Assembly (NCBI GenBank): GCA_020698575.1
Contig: CM036257.1
Coordinates: forward strand, 20,041,520-20,105,519
Length of the DNA: 64,000 nt
Source: Bostrychus sinensis
Lineage: Eukaryota; Chordata; Actinopteri; Gobiiformes; Eleotridae
Reading direction: 5' to 3'
Shown here: one piece after another, positions 11,920-26,800 of the stretch
How the letters are laid out: every line of letters begins with the position of its first letter
Numbering within the stretch: the first letter of the stretch is position 1
The notes under the pieces: generated by a model
Seen by the model: only the letters and a program-made list of their open reading frames with translations
Told to the model about the DNA's origin: nothing
Database searches by the model: none
Program-made: the position numbers and the translations under genes

Positions 11920-14900
11920 CTTTCAAGGACAAATCATCAACTGTCTCAAGACTCCTACATGTGTAATATGTTGAAATATCCACTAGTACTTGATCATTCC
12001 CCATTACATAATAGATAATTGTCTATTACAGCTGCCTACTCTTTGGTTAATCACACTTGGCTTTACATGCTGCCAAAAGAATTATGTGGCTGCATATTCT
12101 ACCCTGTGCCAGTGATGGGACAGTTGTTTTTGTTGCGTAAAATAAATACATTATACAATAGATACTGCTTTGGAAAATCTCATAAAACACTTACAAACAG
12201 TTTCTCCTGTCATATTACCAATAACAAAACACACTCACCTGCACTGGGTTTGAGTAAAAGCGAACTTTATGAACTGTTTTGTGCTGAGCCACTTTCAAGA
12301 GACCTATGGGAAAAAATATATTTATTAGTTGAAAAGGCAAATGACTGGACTATAATATACACAAACAGAGAGGTATTACAAAATAATACATGAAATTTCA
12401 AATAAATAAAGTGTAATTATATTGTATTTTTTTAAAAATCTGGTTTATTGATTTGATTCAAGTTATTTGTGTCTTTCTGGGAATTTGACAAGGCAACCAC
12501 ATAAAATGGCATAATCATATTTCCACTTGAAGACATTTTTGCAAGATTTCTCATTATTTATTCAAAAACACTACACTTATATGTGCAAATTATTCCAAAA
12601 TGAAATAAATGCCGTCCTGAAAGTGCCTCCACAGAAGCACCACAGATGAACCACCAGTCAGTCACTAGTTCACTCGCTCAATAATCTGCCTCAGTTAATC
12701 CTCTTCCAGCTTCAACACGCTGTAACTCATCACAGCTCATGCCGGCAGCCAAAATCCCCCGTAACTGAATCCAATAAAAAAAATCACAATCACAGCTACA
12801 ATTTATCACAACGACGGAGACGGGGAAAAGTCCAACTACAGTATACTGAAGCATTTCCTGGGAAAGACTGCCTCCAACATAAACAGTTACAGGATGTTGC
12901 GTTCAGCAATCACTTCCTTTCTCCAGGGCTTCAGCAAACCCATAGCATCCACCAAATAATACATTTTCAATACTATGTAATATATAAATTATATGACTGT
13001 AATTATTATATAAAAGAGCATATTATAAAATAAAAACAGCACCAAATTGTTCATTACATTTCAGCAGATTTTCAAAAAAATATGAAATTACTGTAACATA
13101 ACTATTACTTAACTTAATTTGTCATTTACAAAGCATTATGCCTGAAATTTAGTTATGCACTTTGTTCCGAATGTTTGACTCTTAAATGGCAATCATGGGT
13201 AGAATAATATACAAAAAGGGCATTTCAGCATCTATAAATGTATTAGTATATTATTATAGCTTATTTAGGAATGTATTGTTTATTACATATTTATTATTAT
13301 TATCATTATTATTATTCCCAGGATTTTTTAGTGAATATTACATAAATCTGTCTAAAATATAGGTATGAGAAGTAGTACCAATATCACAGAATGGAAAAGG
13401 TTAAATATGATAATAGAAAAACAACTGGACTAATCTTATTGTAAAAATATAAAATAACTTAAAATGACTATCATTGCCAGAGCATGCATGTAAATGTTAG
13501 AAAGATTAAAAAGTAGGGATGCACCGATACCGATACCAGTATCGGTACCGATACCATGTCCAAGTACTCGTACTCGTATTCATAAAAGTGGCCCGATACC
13601 AACAACCGATACCACTTTACAGCGCTGGCACGTGACCTTCCTCTCTCAGCTGAGGAGTGAGAAACCTGTGGTTGGATTTTAAAGTGTACTGTATGGAGAT
13701 AAAAGCAAAGCTGAGTTTACATTCTCCTCAACCAGACTTATCCCAAATCATACGTGAGTCTTAAAACTTAAGCTGTTGTCCTTTTGTTGTCTTAGTTGTC
13801 CCGAAAACTATATAAGCGCGAAGCAGTTGTCTGATAAAGCTTAAGAAGTAGCGTTGCTAATTGTGTTAGCTGCTGTGTTAGCTGCTGTATGTCTTGGCAA
13901 ATCTCCGTTGGTTATGCACAGATGCTCAGCCTGTCATAAAATCATTTTAGCGACTGAATAGATGAGAATCTAAGCTTTAAAATGAGGTATAACATGACCA
14001 TATTGAGCAAATTTTAGCCGTGGTTAATTGTGTTCAAACCACTCTGATGTAAAAATAACTTAGCATCGCAGAGCGGGGATAGACGGCAAAAAGACGACAC
14101 GGTATGGGACAAATGAGATACAGCAGTGTGACTGTATAAACTATAAAGTAACCCCTATATAAGTACTCGTATCGGTACTCGGTATCGGCGAGTACTCAAA
14201 TGGAAATACTCGTACTCGTATCGGTTTGAAAAAAAGTGGTATCGGTGCATCCCTATTAAAAAGTTATAAAGAAGTATTCATAATAGAGAAACACACTCTT
14301 TGTAGACCAGAGCTAGATTCACCTCACGGGAACCCTCTCAAATAAGTTGGACTGGGCAAAATCTGTTCATGATGTAATGGTATTAGCTATTTAACAGGTG
14401 CTGACAAAAAGTGTTTCAGTCAAAAGTGCACATTGGCTTCCTATGGATCAAATATTTGGGACCTTTTGACCCAGTGTAAACCTTGAACTCTCTAAAGTGG
14501 TCAAACCCAATTCCTGTTAAAATAAACAACTAAATCTGGTAAATTTGTTACCTCATCACTGCCTCACCAGTCCACACAGGTGACATTTTATTTTAATGTT
14601 CACAAAATGCACTAATATAATTTACTGTGTATTGTTTTTGTCTATTATAAATGTCTCTAGTCATTACACAATTTTTTTTTTCCTTTAAGGGAAACCAGAA
14701 AGTGCAATGTACAGGAGCCCATGTAGGTTAAAAAAAAAACAAAAAACAAAAAAAAAAAACATTTAGATTAAGACTTAGAGATTAAAATAAAAAATGTAAA
14801 CACAAGATGACACAGAAGCAAAACACTAAAACAGAAGCAAAAGGCAGAAAACCAAACACACAAATTAAACAAATGCTCTCTAAAGTTGGATATAGGCTAA

Positions 14901-15633
14901 GGGGAAGTTGACCCTAAAATTATTTTAGATAAATGATAAAAACAGCATAAAATCCAGGCAAAATAATAAATCAGTCAATAACAGAATGGAACTACGTTAA
15001 GATAAAACAATAGGCCACTAAATCAGACCAAAACGGAAAACCAAAAAGGGAAAAAAGGGAAAGTAATAGTGAAAGTGTGTACTATAAAGCACTGTGTACT
15101 GTGTACTTCGCTCTGGGGCCCACCTTGCGCCACAGCTTCCCCTCAGCCCCGGTGCCAGTCTGGTACATGGTCGCTCCCACGGACTCAGTATTGTATCGCT
15201 AGCTGCTGGCTAATTGCTAACACAGCCTCATGGATTTTTCCACAGATAGGGTTCATATTTGTGCAGCCAAATAGCGTATATGCATTGCTTTTTCAAGCCA
15301 AAGGACTGAGGTAAGTAACAATATAGCCGAGTATGGTGGGAAATATTATTATTAACCTGGCGTTACCCCCCTCTGGAGGCCTTTCCGTTAAAACACAGGC
15401 ACATTACCCGAGAAAGAATGACAGCGCTGTCTGCCTTCGCCGGGCTGGAATTTCTAAGTATTTCTCCCATACATAAATCAATGCTGTGGCCATAAAACAA
15501 TGTTAAAATAGTAAAAGAGCACATTTTAAGTTAGGTGGATTTGATAATACTTACTGGAGTGCCACAGTCTGCCTCACTCGGCGGTCCCGTTGTTCAGATG
15601 ATGGCTTTTCTGTTGCTATAACCCGACTCTTAC
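11920..15633 (-). other. mapre3 leader intron
   Basis: If the first exon at 15634 is right, this 3.7-kb interval is the 5'UTR intron. It is AT-rich and holds the hAT-like element at 13514-14255 and an A-rich run near 14730-14760. No convincing coding exon was found in it. Confidence 0.45.
13514..14255. mobile_element. hAT-type MITE with TAGGGATGCACCGATACC ends
   Basis: A 742-bp element has perfect 18-bp terminal inverted repeats (TAGGGATGCACCGATACC) and a perfect 8-bp target duplication TTAAAAAG at 13506-13513 and 14256-14263. Both arms carry subterminal GTACTCG/CGAGTAC and GATACC motifs in clusters. There is no transposase reading frame, so it is non-autonomous. The 8-bp duplication points to the hAT superfamily. 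Confidence 0.85.
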
Positions 15634-15690
15634 CTCAGCAAGTTGCGCCAGACAGCTCCCACCTAAGCCGCCAGCACAGCGCATGCGCGA
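15634..15690 (-). promoter_or_regulatory. mapre3: Putative mapre3 noncoding first exon and core promoter
   Basis: On the minus strand a GC-rich block runs to CTTGCTGAG followed by the strong donor GTAAGAGT at 15633. The coding start exon has an acceptor 7 nt before its ATG (GAAAG at 15-bp scale, exon begin 11919), so an upstream untranslated exon is required. GCGCATGCGC at 15679-15688 is a perfect palindromic NRF1 core. This block is the best candidate, but the transcription start is not proven. Confidence 0.5.
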
Positions 15691-15699
15691 GGCAGTTGC

Positions 15700-17055
15700 A
15701 GGCTTTTGCTTTACTTTTAGTGAAACTGACGTCCCATAGCCAGCCATGTTGGAGAAATGTCAGGTTCCTATGGCGAAGCATGTTTGGTCAATAACCTAAA
15801 TTTTACGGCCATAAATAAATTAATTATGGTTTATTTTATGTCCATGTTATTAGTAGCATCGTCATGGACATTTGTGTCCCTGTCCGATGGATTTACTAAA
15901 GGTTTTTCTGTTTTTTGGCCATGCTTCTTTGTTTTCTATGCATTTAATTATAAAGCAGCATATGCCATGATCATGTAAAACTGACCTATAGTTAAAGTGT
16001 TCTTCAAAGAATAAAAATATAATAGACTTAAGTAAGTATAGACATAAGTTAATGTATTTTTGTATAAAATTACAAAATAATACATTTTTGCATTTAGTGC
16101 TATATAACGACCTAAAAGATTGTAGCATAATTATTAACTTGTCAAATTAGCAGGCAAACCATAATCATAATGTACAATTATTGATGAAAATAATTTACCA
16201 TAATAAAGCCACTACATTAAAAATAAATGCTATGTTCAGAGGAAAACAACACAATAAAAAGATTTTTCTTATGTTTTAATTATTTTGTGGTAAGAAACAA
16301 GCAGCCACTTACAGAGTCAACAGTTTCACTGTCCAACACGACAAGAATCTACAAACACACAGCCACTGAGCGGTTAATGCCTTCAAAACAAATCCATTCA
16401 ACAATAAAATCGTGTCATAGTAAGTAACAGTAAAAAACAGCACCAGTTGTTGTTATTCAGAGAGATGACATCCCTCGACAGTAAGTCCATGTGGTGCTTC
16501 TCATGCACAGCGTTAATGTGGCACAGGTGAGTCAAATTGGCACGTTTTCTTCTTTCAACTAAAATACAAACATCCTAAATATACACAGACAAATGGTGTG
16601 ATCACATTTAAATATAATACTGCTAGGCAGAAAGGACAGTATCAGGAGGTGAGAGGAGCGGTCTTCGCCTGTGCAGCTCAATCTTTCTGCCTGTGGAGAC
16701 TTGACCAGTAATCCCTTTTAGTTTCCAAACATAGGAGGGTTGCTTTCACAGATCCATTAGATGCTACTAAAAGTACAGCATGTTGCGTATATAATAAACC
16801 ACTAATTACATGTTAACACATTTCCCAATTGTTTACATTTGCTATTGCTGTAAACATATCAGTATAAAACTCTATTTCTATTGTCTTTGTTAATTGCATA
16901 ATGATATGTTAAATAATTTAGCAGTGCGAGTGTCTGACAGTGTAATGTTTGCTAAGTGTGAGGCCCACACAATTTCCTTTTAAAATTATAAAGGTCATAG
17001 TTTTTGCTATACTAACAATAGAAATTTAGACTTTGTCCACATGACACTTCAAGCA
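15700..17055. other. Intergenic stretch between dpysl5 3' end and mapre3 promoter
   Basis: AT-rich, with no exon-like block on either strand. Any gene here would be noncoding. Confidence 0.45.
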
Positions 17056-17061
17056 TTTATT
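17056..17061 (-). terminator. Candidate poly(A) signal for dpysl5
   Basis: AATAAA on the minus strand, about 750 nt past the dpysl5 stop. This is a position-based guess, and other AT-rich signals nearby cannot be excluded. Confidence 0.25.
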
Positions 17062-17814
17062 CTCCAGAGTCTAAATAGAGCCTCATGCACTCCACAAGAC
17101 ATGTTTTGTTGAGGTTCAAGGTCACAAACATTTGTATCTCCTTCAAACTTTGCTGTAACATTAGGGAGGGCAGGATGCTTGGAGATAAGCAATATGTCAG
17201 AAATTTCTTCATTTCAAGCGGTGAATATATAACAATAGCTGGGGTCAAGTCTAAAAGAGCACAGATGTGTTTGAAGCAGTTGGATTTCATCACCACACGG
17301 TGGAGATCATCCGATGGAAATAATAACACTGTTAGAGGAGCCCACGGTGCAGCAGGAAGCCGTGCACAGTGGGTGGTTTAGTCACAAACAAAATCCACAT
17401 AATCTTCATACAAGTCTAAAGCTGTAATGCCTAATGTGTATTGTATGGGATTGTGTGTAGGGCAAATAGATAGTTCAATGGTTCCAGGGCTACTACTTAT
17501 TCATCTGACATTACTTTAATTTAAACCACTAAAACTGTACTGTTTTTTTTACATGTTTGATAAAGAATATATTTTTCTGTCATGATATGATGACTTTAGC
17601 AAAGCATTTTAACACTGGAATCAGTCACTCCAATTAAGACAATTGAGATATGTAAACTTTGGTTACTGACCAATCACAGAGTTGCATTTTATAATATATT
17701 TTAATATATTATTCCCTTAGCTGTTATCTTGTGAAAATCAGTGCAGTTTTCATGGTTGCTCAAAAATAAAATACAAAACAATGAGGCTTGAAGTTGCACA
17801 TTTCCATGACCAGT

Positions 17815-20800
17815 TTACCAAATCCCGCTAGAGCGACCGCCGGGAGGGGCCAGGATTCGGGCTGAGGATCTCTTTGGGATGTGGTCATCAACTTGAGATC
17901 CTAAACAAAAAGCATACATTAATGCAATCAAAAGCTTTAGCACACTGATCAGGTATAACATTAGGACTTCCTGTTTAATTGGTCCTTGTCAAAAATCCTT
18001 AAGTCCATTTCTCCAACTTCTAACACAACAACTATGAGGATAAAATGACACTTGCTGCTTAATATTTCCCACCCAATAACAGGTGCCACGATCTGTGTTA
18101 TTCACATCACCCGTCAGTGGTCACAGTGTTATGCCTGACAGAATTATTATCCATTTGTTGATTAAAATCCTACCTGAGAGGCTAAAAGAGGACTCGTGGA
18201 GGTCCCGGACGCCCTGGTGCACTCGTACACCTTTAGGGGTCTCTCCATCAATTGGGCCCAGACCAAGCTCCTTCTTCATAGTGACTGCAATCTTAGCCAC
18301 ATCACCAGAGTAGGGATCCCTCTCAACTCCTTTATAGACCTGAGTCTGAAGCATAAACATCACAGAGGGAACAGAGAAAGAAAGATTTATAAATTATCAG
18401 CTAACATAACATTTCTGCTTTAAAGCACTGTGCAAGATTGAGGCTAATTGAACACAAAATTTTTAATACAATCAACTCTTAACAAAAACATGTACAATCC
18501 CTTGAACTGTTTTACAAAGCCATAGAGAGTAATCCTAAGCACAGCCAACGTGTTATAAATAGAGACAAGAAAAGTGGTACAGCACAATGTACTAATTAGT
18601 GTTGAAATCAAACTAGCAGGAAGGAGGATGGGAGGAGGAGGGTCTGGTAGCAGCAAGAAAAAGAGCAGCAAAGCAAAGTGAAAGCAAGCAGGCATTAAAG
18701 CCATTTTGTACCTAACTAAATCAGCGGTATCAGAATAATACTGCATAACAGAAATGCTATCAGCTTATATTGCATGATATGTGGCCTACTATTATTAAAT
18801 ACCTTTAATATCCAAGGCTATATGTCCCTTTTCAGTGGTTTGGGCAAATATGAGTTTCCATGGTCAAAAGAAGGGAACTTTCTTTTGTAAAACAACCAAA
18901 AAAACAAAATTATTCATAATCCTTTTGTATCTTACTGTCTCTTTAAGATAATACTGAGCACAAGTTTCACTCTGTGTGTGAATCTATCAATTTACTTTGG
19001 ATTCAACAGCTGAAATAAATTGATATGCACCTGTATATCCTCTTTTTACTCAATCTAATACGATCTGGTTTGAATGACTGAGTCCATACCTTTTCTCTCT
19101 GCACCATCTTCTTGTAGAGGAAGTCGGGGAAAATGCGTTGAGGGTAAAATTTCCCAGATCCTTCGGCGCACATGAACACCCCGTTTTCACAAACCAAACG
19201 CCCACGACTGATAGTGACCAGAGGGACGCCATGGCACCTCTGGCCCTCATACAGGTTAAAGTCTCCACCCTGCACCTGGGAGCTCACAGAGATGGTCCTG
19301 TACAAAGATATTCAGTTTTTTAGTAAAAATATTAATTTGCATTGGTGAAGCACATCTATCTGTATGCAGAAGTTTCAAACCTTGTTGCATCTGGGTCCCA
19401 AACTACCACGTCAGCATCAGCGCCGGCAATAATGCGGCCTTTACGTGGATACAAGTTATAGATCTTTGCAGCGTTAGAGCTTGTTACAGCCACAAAGCGG
19501 TTCTCATCCATCTTTCCTGTAACCTAGAAGAACAATTCATGATTAAATAGTCACTTCAACCACTCTTTCCTTTTGGCTTTTCCCTTCTGGGATCATCACA
19601 GCAGATCATCTGCTTCCTATTTGCAGGGATTTGCATATTCATTTGGCATGAGTTTTACCCCGGATGACCTTTCTGATACAACCCTCAATATTTATCCAGA
19701 CAAAGAGTACTCCCTGTGGCTCGATTACTTACTTTAAACATCATTATATATTTATTACACTGAGTCATTTTATTAATAGTTTATTTATAGCAATAAGCAA
19801 CTGTACACTGTTGTTTGTGCACAAATAAATTCATTCATTCATTATTTACTGCTTATCCCACTGTGTTATGGGTGGCTGGGGTCTATTAATGCTTTGGGGC
19901 TAAGGCAGACTCTGGACAATTCCCAGTTAATCTCAGGATTAACACTTGTACACTGACAGTCCATTATTCACTATGAGCAATTTATAATAACCATGTCTGT
20001 AGACAGTAGGAAATCACTGTGCATTTTGATATTCATATATTTTGTTATACCTAAGCAGGGCACAAAGGGTCAAAAACCCGTGTACTCTCATTGAGCCAGG
20101 TCCAAGCCTGGATAAATGGAGAGGGTTGCATCCTAAAGGGCGCAACGTAAAAAAAAAAAAAAAAAGTATCCCAAATTAATTTGTGAATCTCTGTATGCTA
20201 GCAGTCAGATGAAAAAACTAAAGATACTCTTGTACTACTATTTTTATTTTCTTTAATTAAATGATTGTATACATACCACTCCCCTCTCCCAGATGACACT
20301 CATCCTGTCCTGGACTCCAGCCACTCCATGTGGGATCTTGGTGAAGTCCTCCTTCCCCAGTGCCCTCTGCTTGACGTTAAATGGACGATGTTCTGATGCC
20401 ACAACACTCAGAGTATCACTGTACAAAATATATGAAACTTAAGCCTGCCCATTCTCATTCAATCTCTGCATTATCTGTACTTTTGCACATACTTTCCCAG
20501 CAGGCCCATGAGGTAGCCAGGTGTGTTGGGTTCGATGCGGAGAGGAGGAACCAGGACGTGTGCAGCAGCATGAGCCCAGTCCTGATGGTAGTACTGCATC
20601 CCACTCAGTACTGCATGGGCTACTGTGGTCTCTGCGTGGACCACTTTACCTGAAATGACAAGACAAGATTAAAAACATATCCCACTGCTTATCACAGTAT
20701 CAAACCATACAATGTATTCACTATCAAGAAAAACATTTCCCAACAATTATTGTGAAATATTATTATTAAACCAGGTATTGTATGTATGATCATATATATA

Positions 20801-23800
20801 TGTATTGGATTACCTTGCATCTTAGCAGCTGCAATCATGTCTCCAGCAGGTGCACTTGACACATTGACCAGGTAGATGGGGCAGCGGGCCTGAAAAAAAC
20901 AAGTACCTGCTGTTTTATATGTTTATTATCTCACACAGGATATTAAAATCCCAGGTTGTAATTACTTACTCGATTTGCAATAGTAATAGCTCTATGGGTG
21001 GCCTCTGATTCCAGCTGCAAGAAAACAGAAAAATATGTTAAAGCAATATTAGAGATATACACAAATACATAATGCAACTTGCAACCAGCTACCATGAATG
21101 GGTCTTCTGGAGAGGCTTTTATCAAATCTTAGTACAACATGATCTTTGGTAGAAAAGAAAAGTTAAGTCTCAAAGGTTTACTTTTAGATATTTTGACAAT
21201 TAATTTAACTTACGTTATTGTTATTGGGTATTTCTACCTCTATACAGATTAATTTATTTGTTTTTCACACACCACTAAAACTAAACTTCCGTTCTCAAAA
21301 TACTCTCAGATCAATGTTAAAGTTAATACATAAAAACTTGTCTGTTGTGGACCATTACCTCCTCCGGTCGGCTGATCTCAATGCCCTCTGGTCCACTGAT
21401 CCCCAACTCCAGAGCTTCTTTGGCACCCTGAAACACATTATATTTCTCAATAACAATGATTTTCTGACAACAGTAAAGGTCATTGTGTTGGTAGGTGATG
21501 ATGCAAACCTCTGCCACCAGCTCTCCGTTCTCAGCGTGGACACGAGCGATAGCACCAATGTCCTTACAGGTCTGCAGAGTCTGGTACAGCTCAGAGTCCC
21601 TCAGCATCATCAGGTCTTTGTAGGCCATGTACATCTGGAAGGAGTTCACACCATGCTCACGTGCCAGGGTCTCCATCTCGTTACAGACCTGGGACATCAG
21701 AGGTAGAAATTTGAGTGCTCTCTTTGTCTAATAATTTATACATCAATGAACAACCATATATTCAGTGAAAAGAAAGAGGAAAAGGAAGCTTAACCCAATA
21801 CATATTAAGCATATACACTCCAAAGTTGTATCTTATCAGCACAATAGAAAAGAGTTTAGGATTAATGCAGAGGGTGCATAGTGAAGTCATGACAAGGTGT
21901 TAAAGCCAGAGGCAACACCGAAAGGAGGTCGAATGTTCATTGACCTTATGTTAGTTCATAAACAACAGCAAACTGTCAGTTTACAATTGAAAGATATCCT
22001 GTATACTAAAAAAAACACATTATTGTTGCTGTTAGGGGTTGCAGGTGACTGGCGCCTATCCCAGCAGCTATGGGCCACAGGATACACCCTGGACAATGGC
22101 CAGTTAGTTGCCTGTTTTCTGAAATAATTGACTATTTCTTCTTTGTCTTTTGGCTGTTCGCTTCCAGGGGTTGACTCACTGTAGTGAATCACCTGCCTCA
22201 ATTTAGCCCTATCCACTGCATCCTCTTCTCTCATGCCAACTAATTTCATGTCCTCTTTCACTACATCCATAAATCTCTTCTTTGGACTTTGTCTAGGTCT
22301 CCTGCCTGGCAGCTCTAACCTCTGCATTCCTTTTCTCATATACTCATTATCCATCCATCCATGTCCAAACCAAATAATGAAGATTAATAGAGTAATGTCC
22401 TCAAATATCCCGTTAACCTTTTCTGTAAGCTTATAAAATGTTACAAAAACTACACAAATTTTTCTTCATAATTTGTTTAAAAAAATCTCCACTCCTAGTC
22501 CATATTGGAGAGATTATATTGTAAACCCATACCGACATTTACTATTCACTCCATATAATCGGATATGGCACATACACATGTCAGCAGCTGATGCGCTGCA
22601 GACCTTTGAGCCAAAGGCTGAATGAATCATACAGTCTGCATAATGTGCCCACTGAGCATGTGTGTTAACCCAGATCCTATAAGGTTTAATCTAGGTCACT
22701 TCACATTTCACCCATATTTTTAAAAATGCATGTGCAGCTTTATTTCAAGATGATAAAAGCTTGAGATGAAGTTAATAAACCATGTACATAATGTATTTTA
22801 GCTGTGTCCAGGCCCTCGGTTTTACCTTGGGGCCCCACCATGTCACCCCCATATGCAGACTGTAGTCGCAGCACGTCTTTGCGTCAGCCAGCGCCTTGCA
22901 CTTCTCAAAGGCGTCCACCAGGGAGCAGTGTTGTTCAGGCAGCACCAAAGCCATGACCATAGTGGTGCCTCCCATGAGAGCCGCCTGGAGGGAGAGAAAG
23001 AAGAAGAGAGATTTAGGGGTGAGACAATGGAGCACAGAGAGGGGAAAATAATTAGGAAGAGGACAATGACGGTGCTGTAAGTCCCACAGACTCACTTTGT
23101 TCTAGAAGAAAATGATAGATCCGTATGAACTGTCACTGAGTAGCTGCTGTACATTTAAATGTACCACAAAATTCAACAACCTTGGACCACAACCTCAAGA
23201 GAACCATTTTTAAGGTTTACTGTGACCCTCTAACCTTTAAACAGCTGAAAATCCAGCTCTCACCTTTCACCTCACACAACTTTTTATTAATTTGCTGTGA
23301 TAAAGCACAATGTTAGTGTGGCTTCAGTTGAGTGAAGCATGTAAGCTTTCAGTTTTGTTTATTTTGGTTAAAGAGAATATATTATGCTTTTGTTTGTTTG
23401 TTTATATTTTTATACCAATCTTGGTCACCTCTAGAATTTTATGTTTTTACAATCTTTAAAAACATTACATGACTAAAAGAAAGCGTTTCCAATAATTACT
23501 TTGCTACTGCCATAAAGAAACAGCAGATGGCAGCAGAGTTTTTAACAGAAACAGAGAAAAAAGCCTTTTATTTCCTTAAAATTGTTTATATGATGCCATT
23601 TTACTACAAAATGTGAGAGCAGACTGCATGTAGAGGGCTTGATTCCTAGAATGAGCTGGGGTTCATGGAAGAGGTGGCTTTAGACACTCAGCGCCAGAGA
23701 CTACAGGATTACTCAAACAGGTGTAAATGGAGCAACCCAACTCCAGGTATGTTTGTCATGAGGGAACATTAAAACGTGGTACAAAAAAAAAAAAAAAAAA

Positions 23801-26800
23801 AAAAAGGTTTTGCATACTATAGTCCCTTTCATTTGGCTTGAAACTGAAAGCCTAAGCATATATCTAATTTTTACAGGCTATTTTTATGCCACTCTTTACC
23901 TAAAGCTTTACTGTTAATGTCATAAATACCAGGTACAGTCTTTACTGTATATAACTGCAAATAAAAACCAAGATTAAAAAAAAAACTGAATAATGGGTAA
24001 AATGATTTGTGGATGGATAAAAAATGCTGATGCAATAGGAGTGGTCTGCTGTTGAATGAATGAGAAATGCACCTTTGTGTCGTCATGACAACAGATACTG
24101 CTCAGCCAATGCCACATCCTCACCCTTTTGCTTTTCTACCCGAACTTATCATGATATTGCAAAATGTTGATGGAAAAAAGATAAAAGTATGACAGGAAAT
24201 GAAAAGAGCCCATCAAACCCCTTTCGTAACAAAACCAGTCATATTTTAAGATGAAGAGAGATTTTCTGGCCGTCAATCAACCACCTACAAGGAAGCCTTG
24301 TCGCCATAGAAACTAAGCGACATCATCTGCGAAGTCAGACTTGCAAATGGCTTCATATGTTTGTGCGTGTTGGAGTGTGTTGTGTTGTCTGTCATCAGTC
24401 CGTGTTGCTGCTGTGTGTGTGTATGATGATGAAAGACATTGTGTCAGACTCAGGGATGGCAGTGGACACTGGGATTGCAGCAGGGGATTGTGGGATTTAC
24501 TGACCTTACTGACCTTAATTAAGATTCAGTGACAGTGGCGTAAAACAGTAGTAGAGATATGCTTTCAAAATTTAGGATTTGCAAAAAAAAATGTGATATG
24601 AATATGAGTAGTTATTGGGATTAAGTAGTTATTGATCTTTTCCTACTTGTCAAAGGGCCACTAAGCAAAGTATCCATGCTTAGGGTAAGATATGTTGTTT
24701 AATAGACATAAAATGTACTGTATTTGTTAATGCCAGCATAAAAACTACAGCTGTACCAGTGTTAGGAGTGTAATGTCTCTAGTTTCCAGGCTCCATAAAC
24801 CCACCCCTCTGTACCCCTCATTATCTCTAAGCACCGCAGCAAATGTTGATGTGACACATAAACCCTAAACGCTGGGTTACTCTGTTAAAGAGCCCGGTCC
24901 CCCTGCTGGGAACATAATCCAGAGCGAAAAATGTAGAAGGGGAATCAAAGTGGGAAGAGAAAGAGACAGAAAGAGGACACTGCAACTACCCGGCCATACT
25001 GTGTACAGAATTAGTACATGGCTGGAAATGGTGATGGCAAAAAGAGGTGACTAGAATGGTACGGTACACCTTTTTGGACAGTTTTGTAATGCTTTTATCA
25101 AATAGAAGCACTTCAGGATTGAACAAGAAAACACCAAGGCCAGCACCCAGCCAGCCCCTGACTTGTGTCCCACAAGCATTTCTTCTCACCAAGTGATAAA
25201 ATGTGAATGAGACTGGACTGGTGTCAGACTGAGTGCCTCAGCTGTTCTCATATCAGCCCAGATCAACTCTACACATTACTTAAAATTACAGCCTCTTTCT
25301 TCACTTCCTCCTGCCGGTGAGGACATAAGGCTACCTCTGCAGTGGCTGACATAATTAGACCAAGCCTCATATGTGGACTTATACTGTAGATAATACAGTA
25401 TAGAAAGGAGGACATTTACAATGCCTGGCAACAATCAGAGATGATTTGGTCCTTAGGTCTGAATAAATTAGTTTGAAAAGTAAAAGCCCAAGCAAACAGT
25501 ACATGTAGTACATGTTGTTCTTACAGGCTTTTTGTCACTCTTTACTTCTGGAATTTTTTGAGAAGAAACCAGGAATGGTCCAAGTAACAAATTATTAGTT
25601 CTGATATTGATCCGGAAGACCATTTGGATCTAGGAACTTGGACTTCTAGGATCTATGAAAGCATTCTGTATTATTTTGAGATTAGGAGGGCCAAAGATAG
25701 TAACTCACAAGGGCTCAGTAAAGGAACATATGTAGCTAGCAGATACTAGGTTTGAGACCAGAAATTGTCACTACATCTTGACCATTGGGAGACAGCAACA
25801 ATACCTTTGTGGAGATCTGCACTGTTCATCTGTTTCTAGTTTTACTATTATTATGAACACAAGGTCTCCTAAAATAGCCCAAAATTGACAATATATAGAA
25901 CAGGCATAGGTTCAGCTGTGAAAACTATAATTTATTACAACTTATTACAAGTTAGTACCGACACTGGCCTATATTTATTGTGGGAGCAAAATTTGTGTGG
26001 CAGCAATTGGTTACAAAATTATGGGTCGTGCCAAAGAGGATGCCGAGGGAAATAGTTTTTGGGGGGTTTGGATGTTTCCGTGGTAACACTGTAACCATAG
26101 AGACCACACAATTCCACACACGCTCAGTTCTGTCTCTGTCCACCGTCTCATCCGCGAACGTCTCGATCCTGTCTCGATTACCATGGCAGTGAGGTCAGTC
26201 TTTTGGGGCGGGGGGTGCAGGGGTAAACTGGCATATCAAGCTATTGAAACCCCCTCCCCCTCCTCCCCACAAACACACAGCCAGAGATCGACCCACTTCA
26301 GCTGGCATTCCTCTGGACTCGGGCCGGTCTAAGCCTCAGCTGCAGATAAATCTCCACCAGCAGACTGCAGGCAGATTCTCCAGGAATGAATGAAAAGAGA
26401 TTTGGATTTCCTCAAAAATAAGCACTTACTATTGAAGAAAACTCAAATAGGCAAACATACATTACATCAAGAGTAACTAAAAATGTGAGAATAGATGGAG
26501 AATAATTTTTTTTTCTGCCATGTTATAATGTTGTTGCCTCGTTAAAAACATACCTGGAGTTGTGTTTTGCTTCATTCACGCATGTTTGAGTAATCCTCTA
26601 TTCTCTGGCACGGCCGTTCTGAGGCCTCAAAACGCTTGGCTGCATGAACCTCTGCCTTTCCCACGAACCCCCGCCCACTCCAGGAGGCACTGGCCAATAA
26701 ACAAGCCCTCTACATCCAGTTGCTCTCATTCATTTATACAAAAAACAGTGTACAGTTCTGTTTCCACTGATTTCCCACAGCTTTTTTTGGTCATTTTGTA

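Noticed and set aside
12019..12393. 124-codon open frame in the mapre3 leader region
   Set aside because: Low-complexity AT-rich sequence with no family resemblance and no flanking exons.
21218..21706. 162-codon plus-strand open frame
   Set aside because: It lies antisense over two dpysl5 exons (21359-21427 and 21509-21688) and reflects their codon bias. No similarity recognised.
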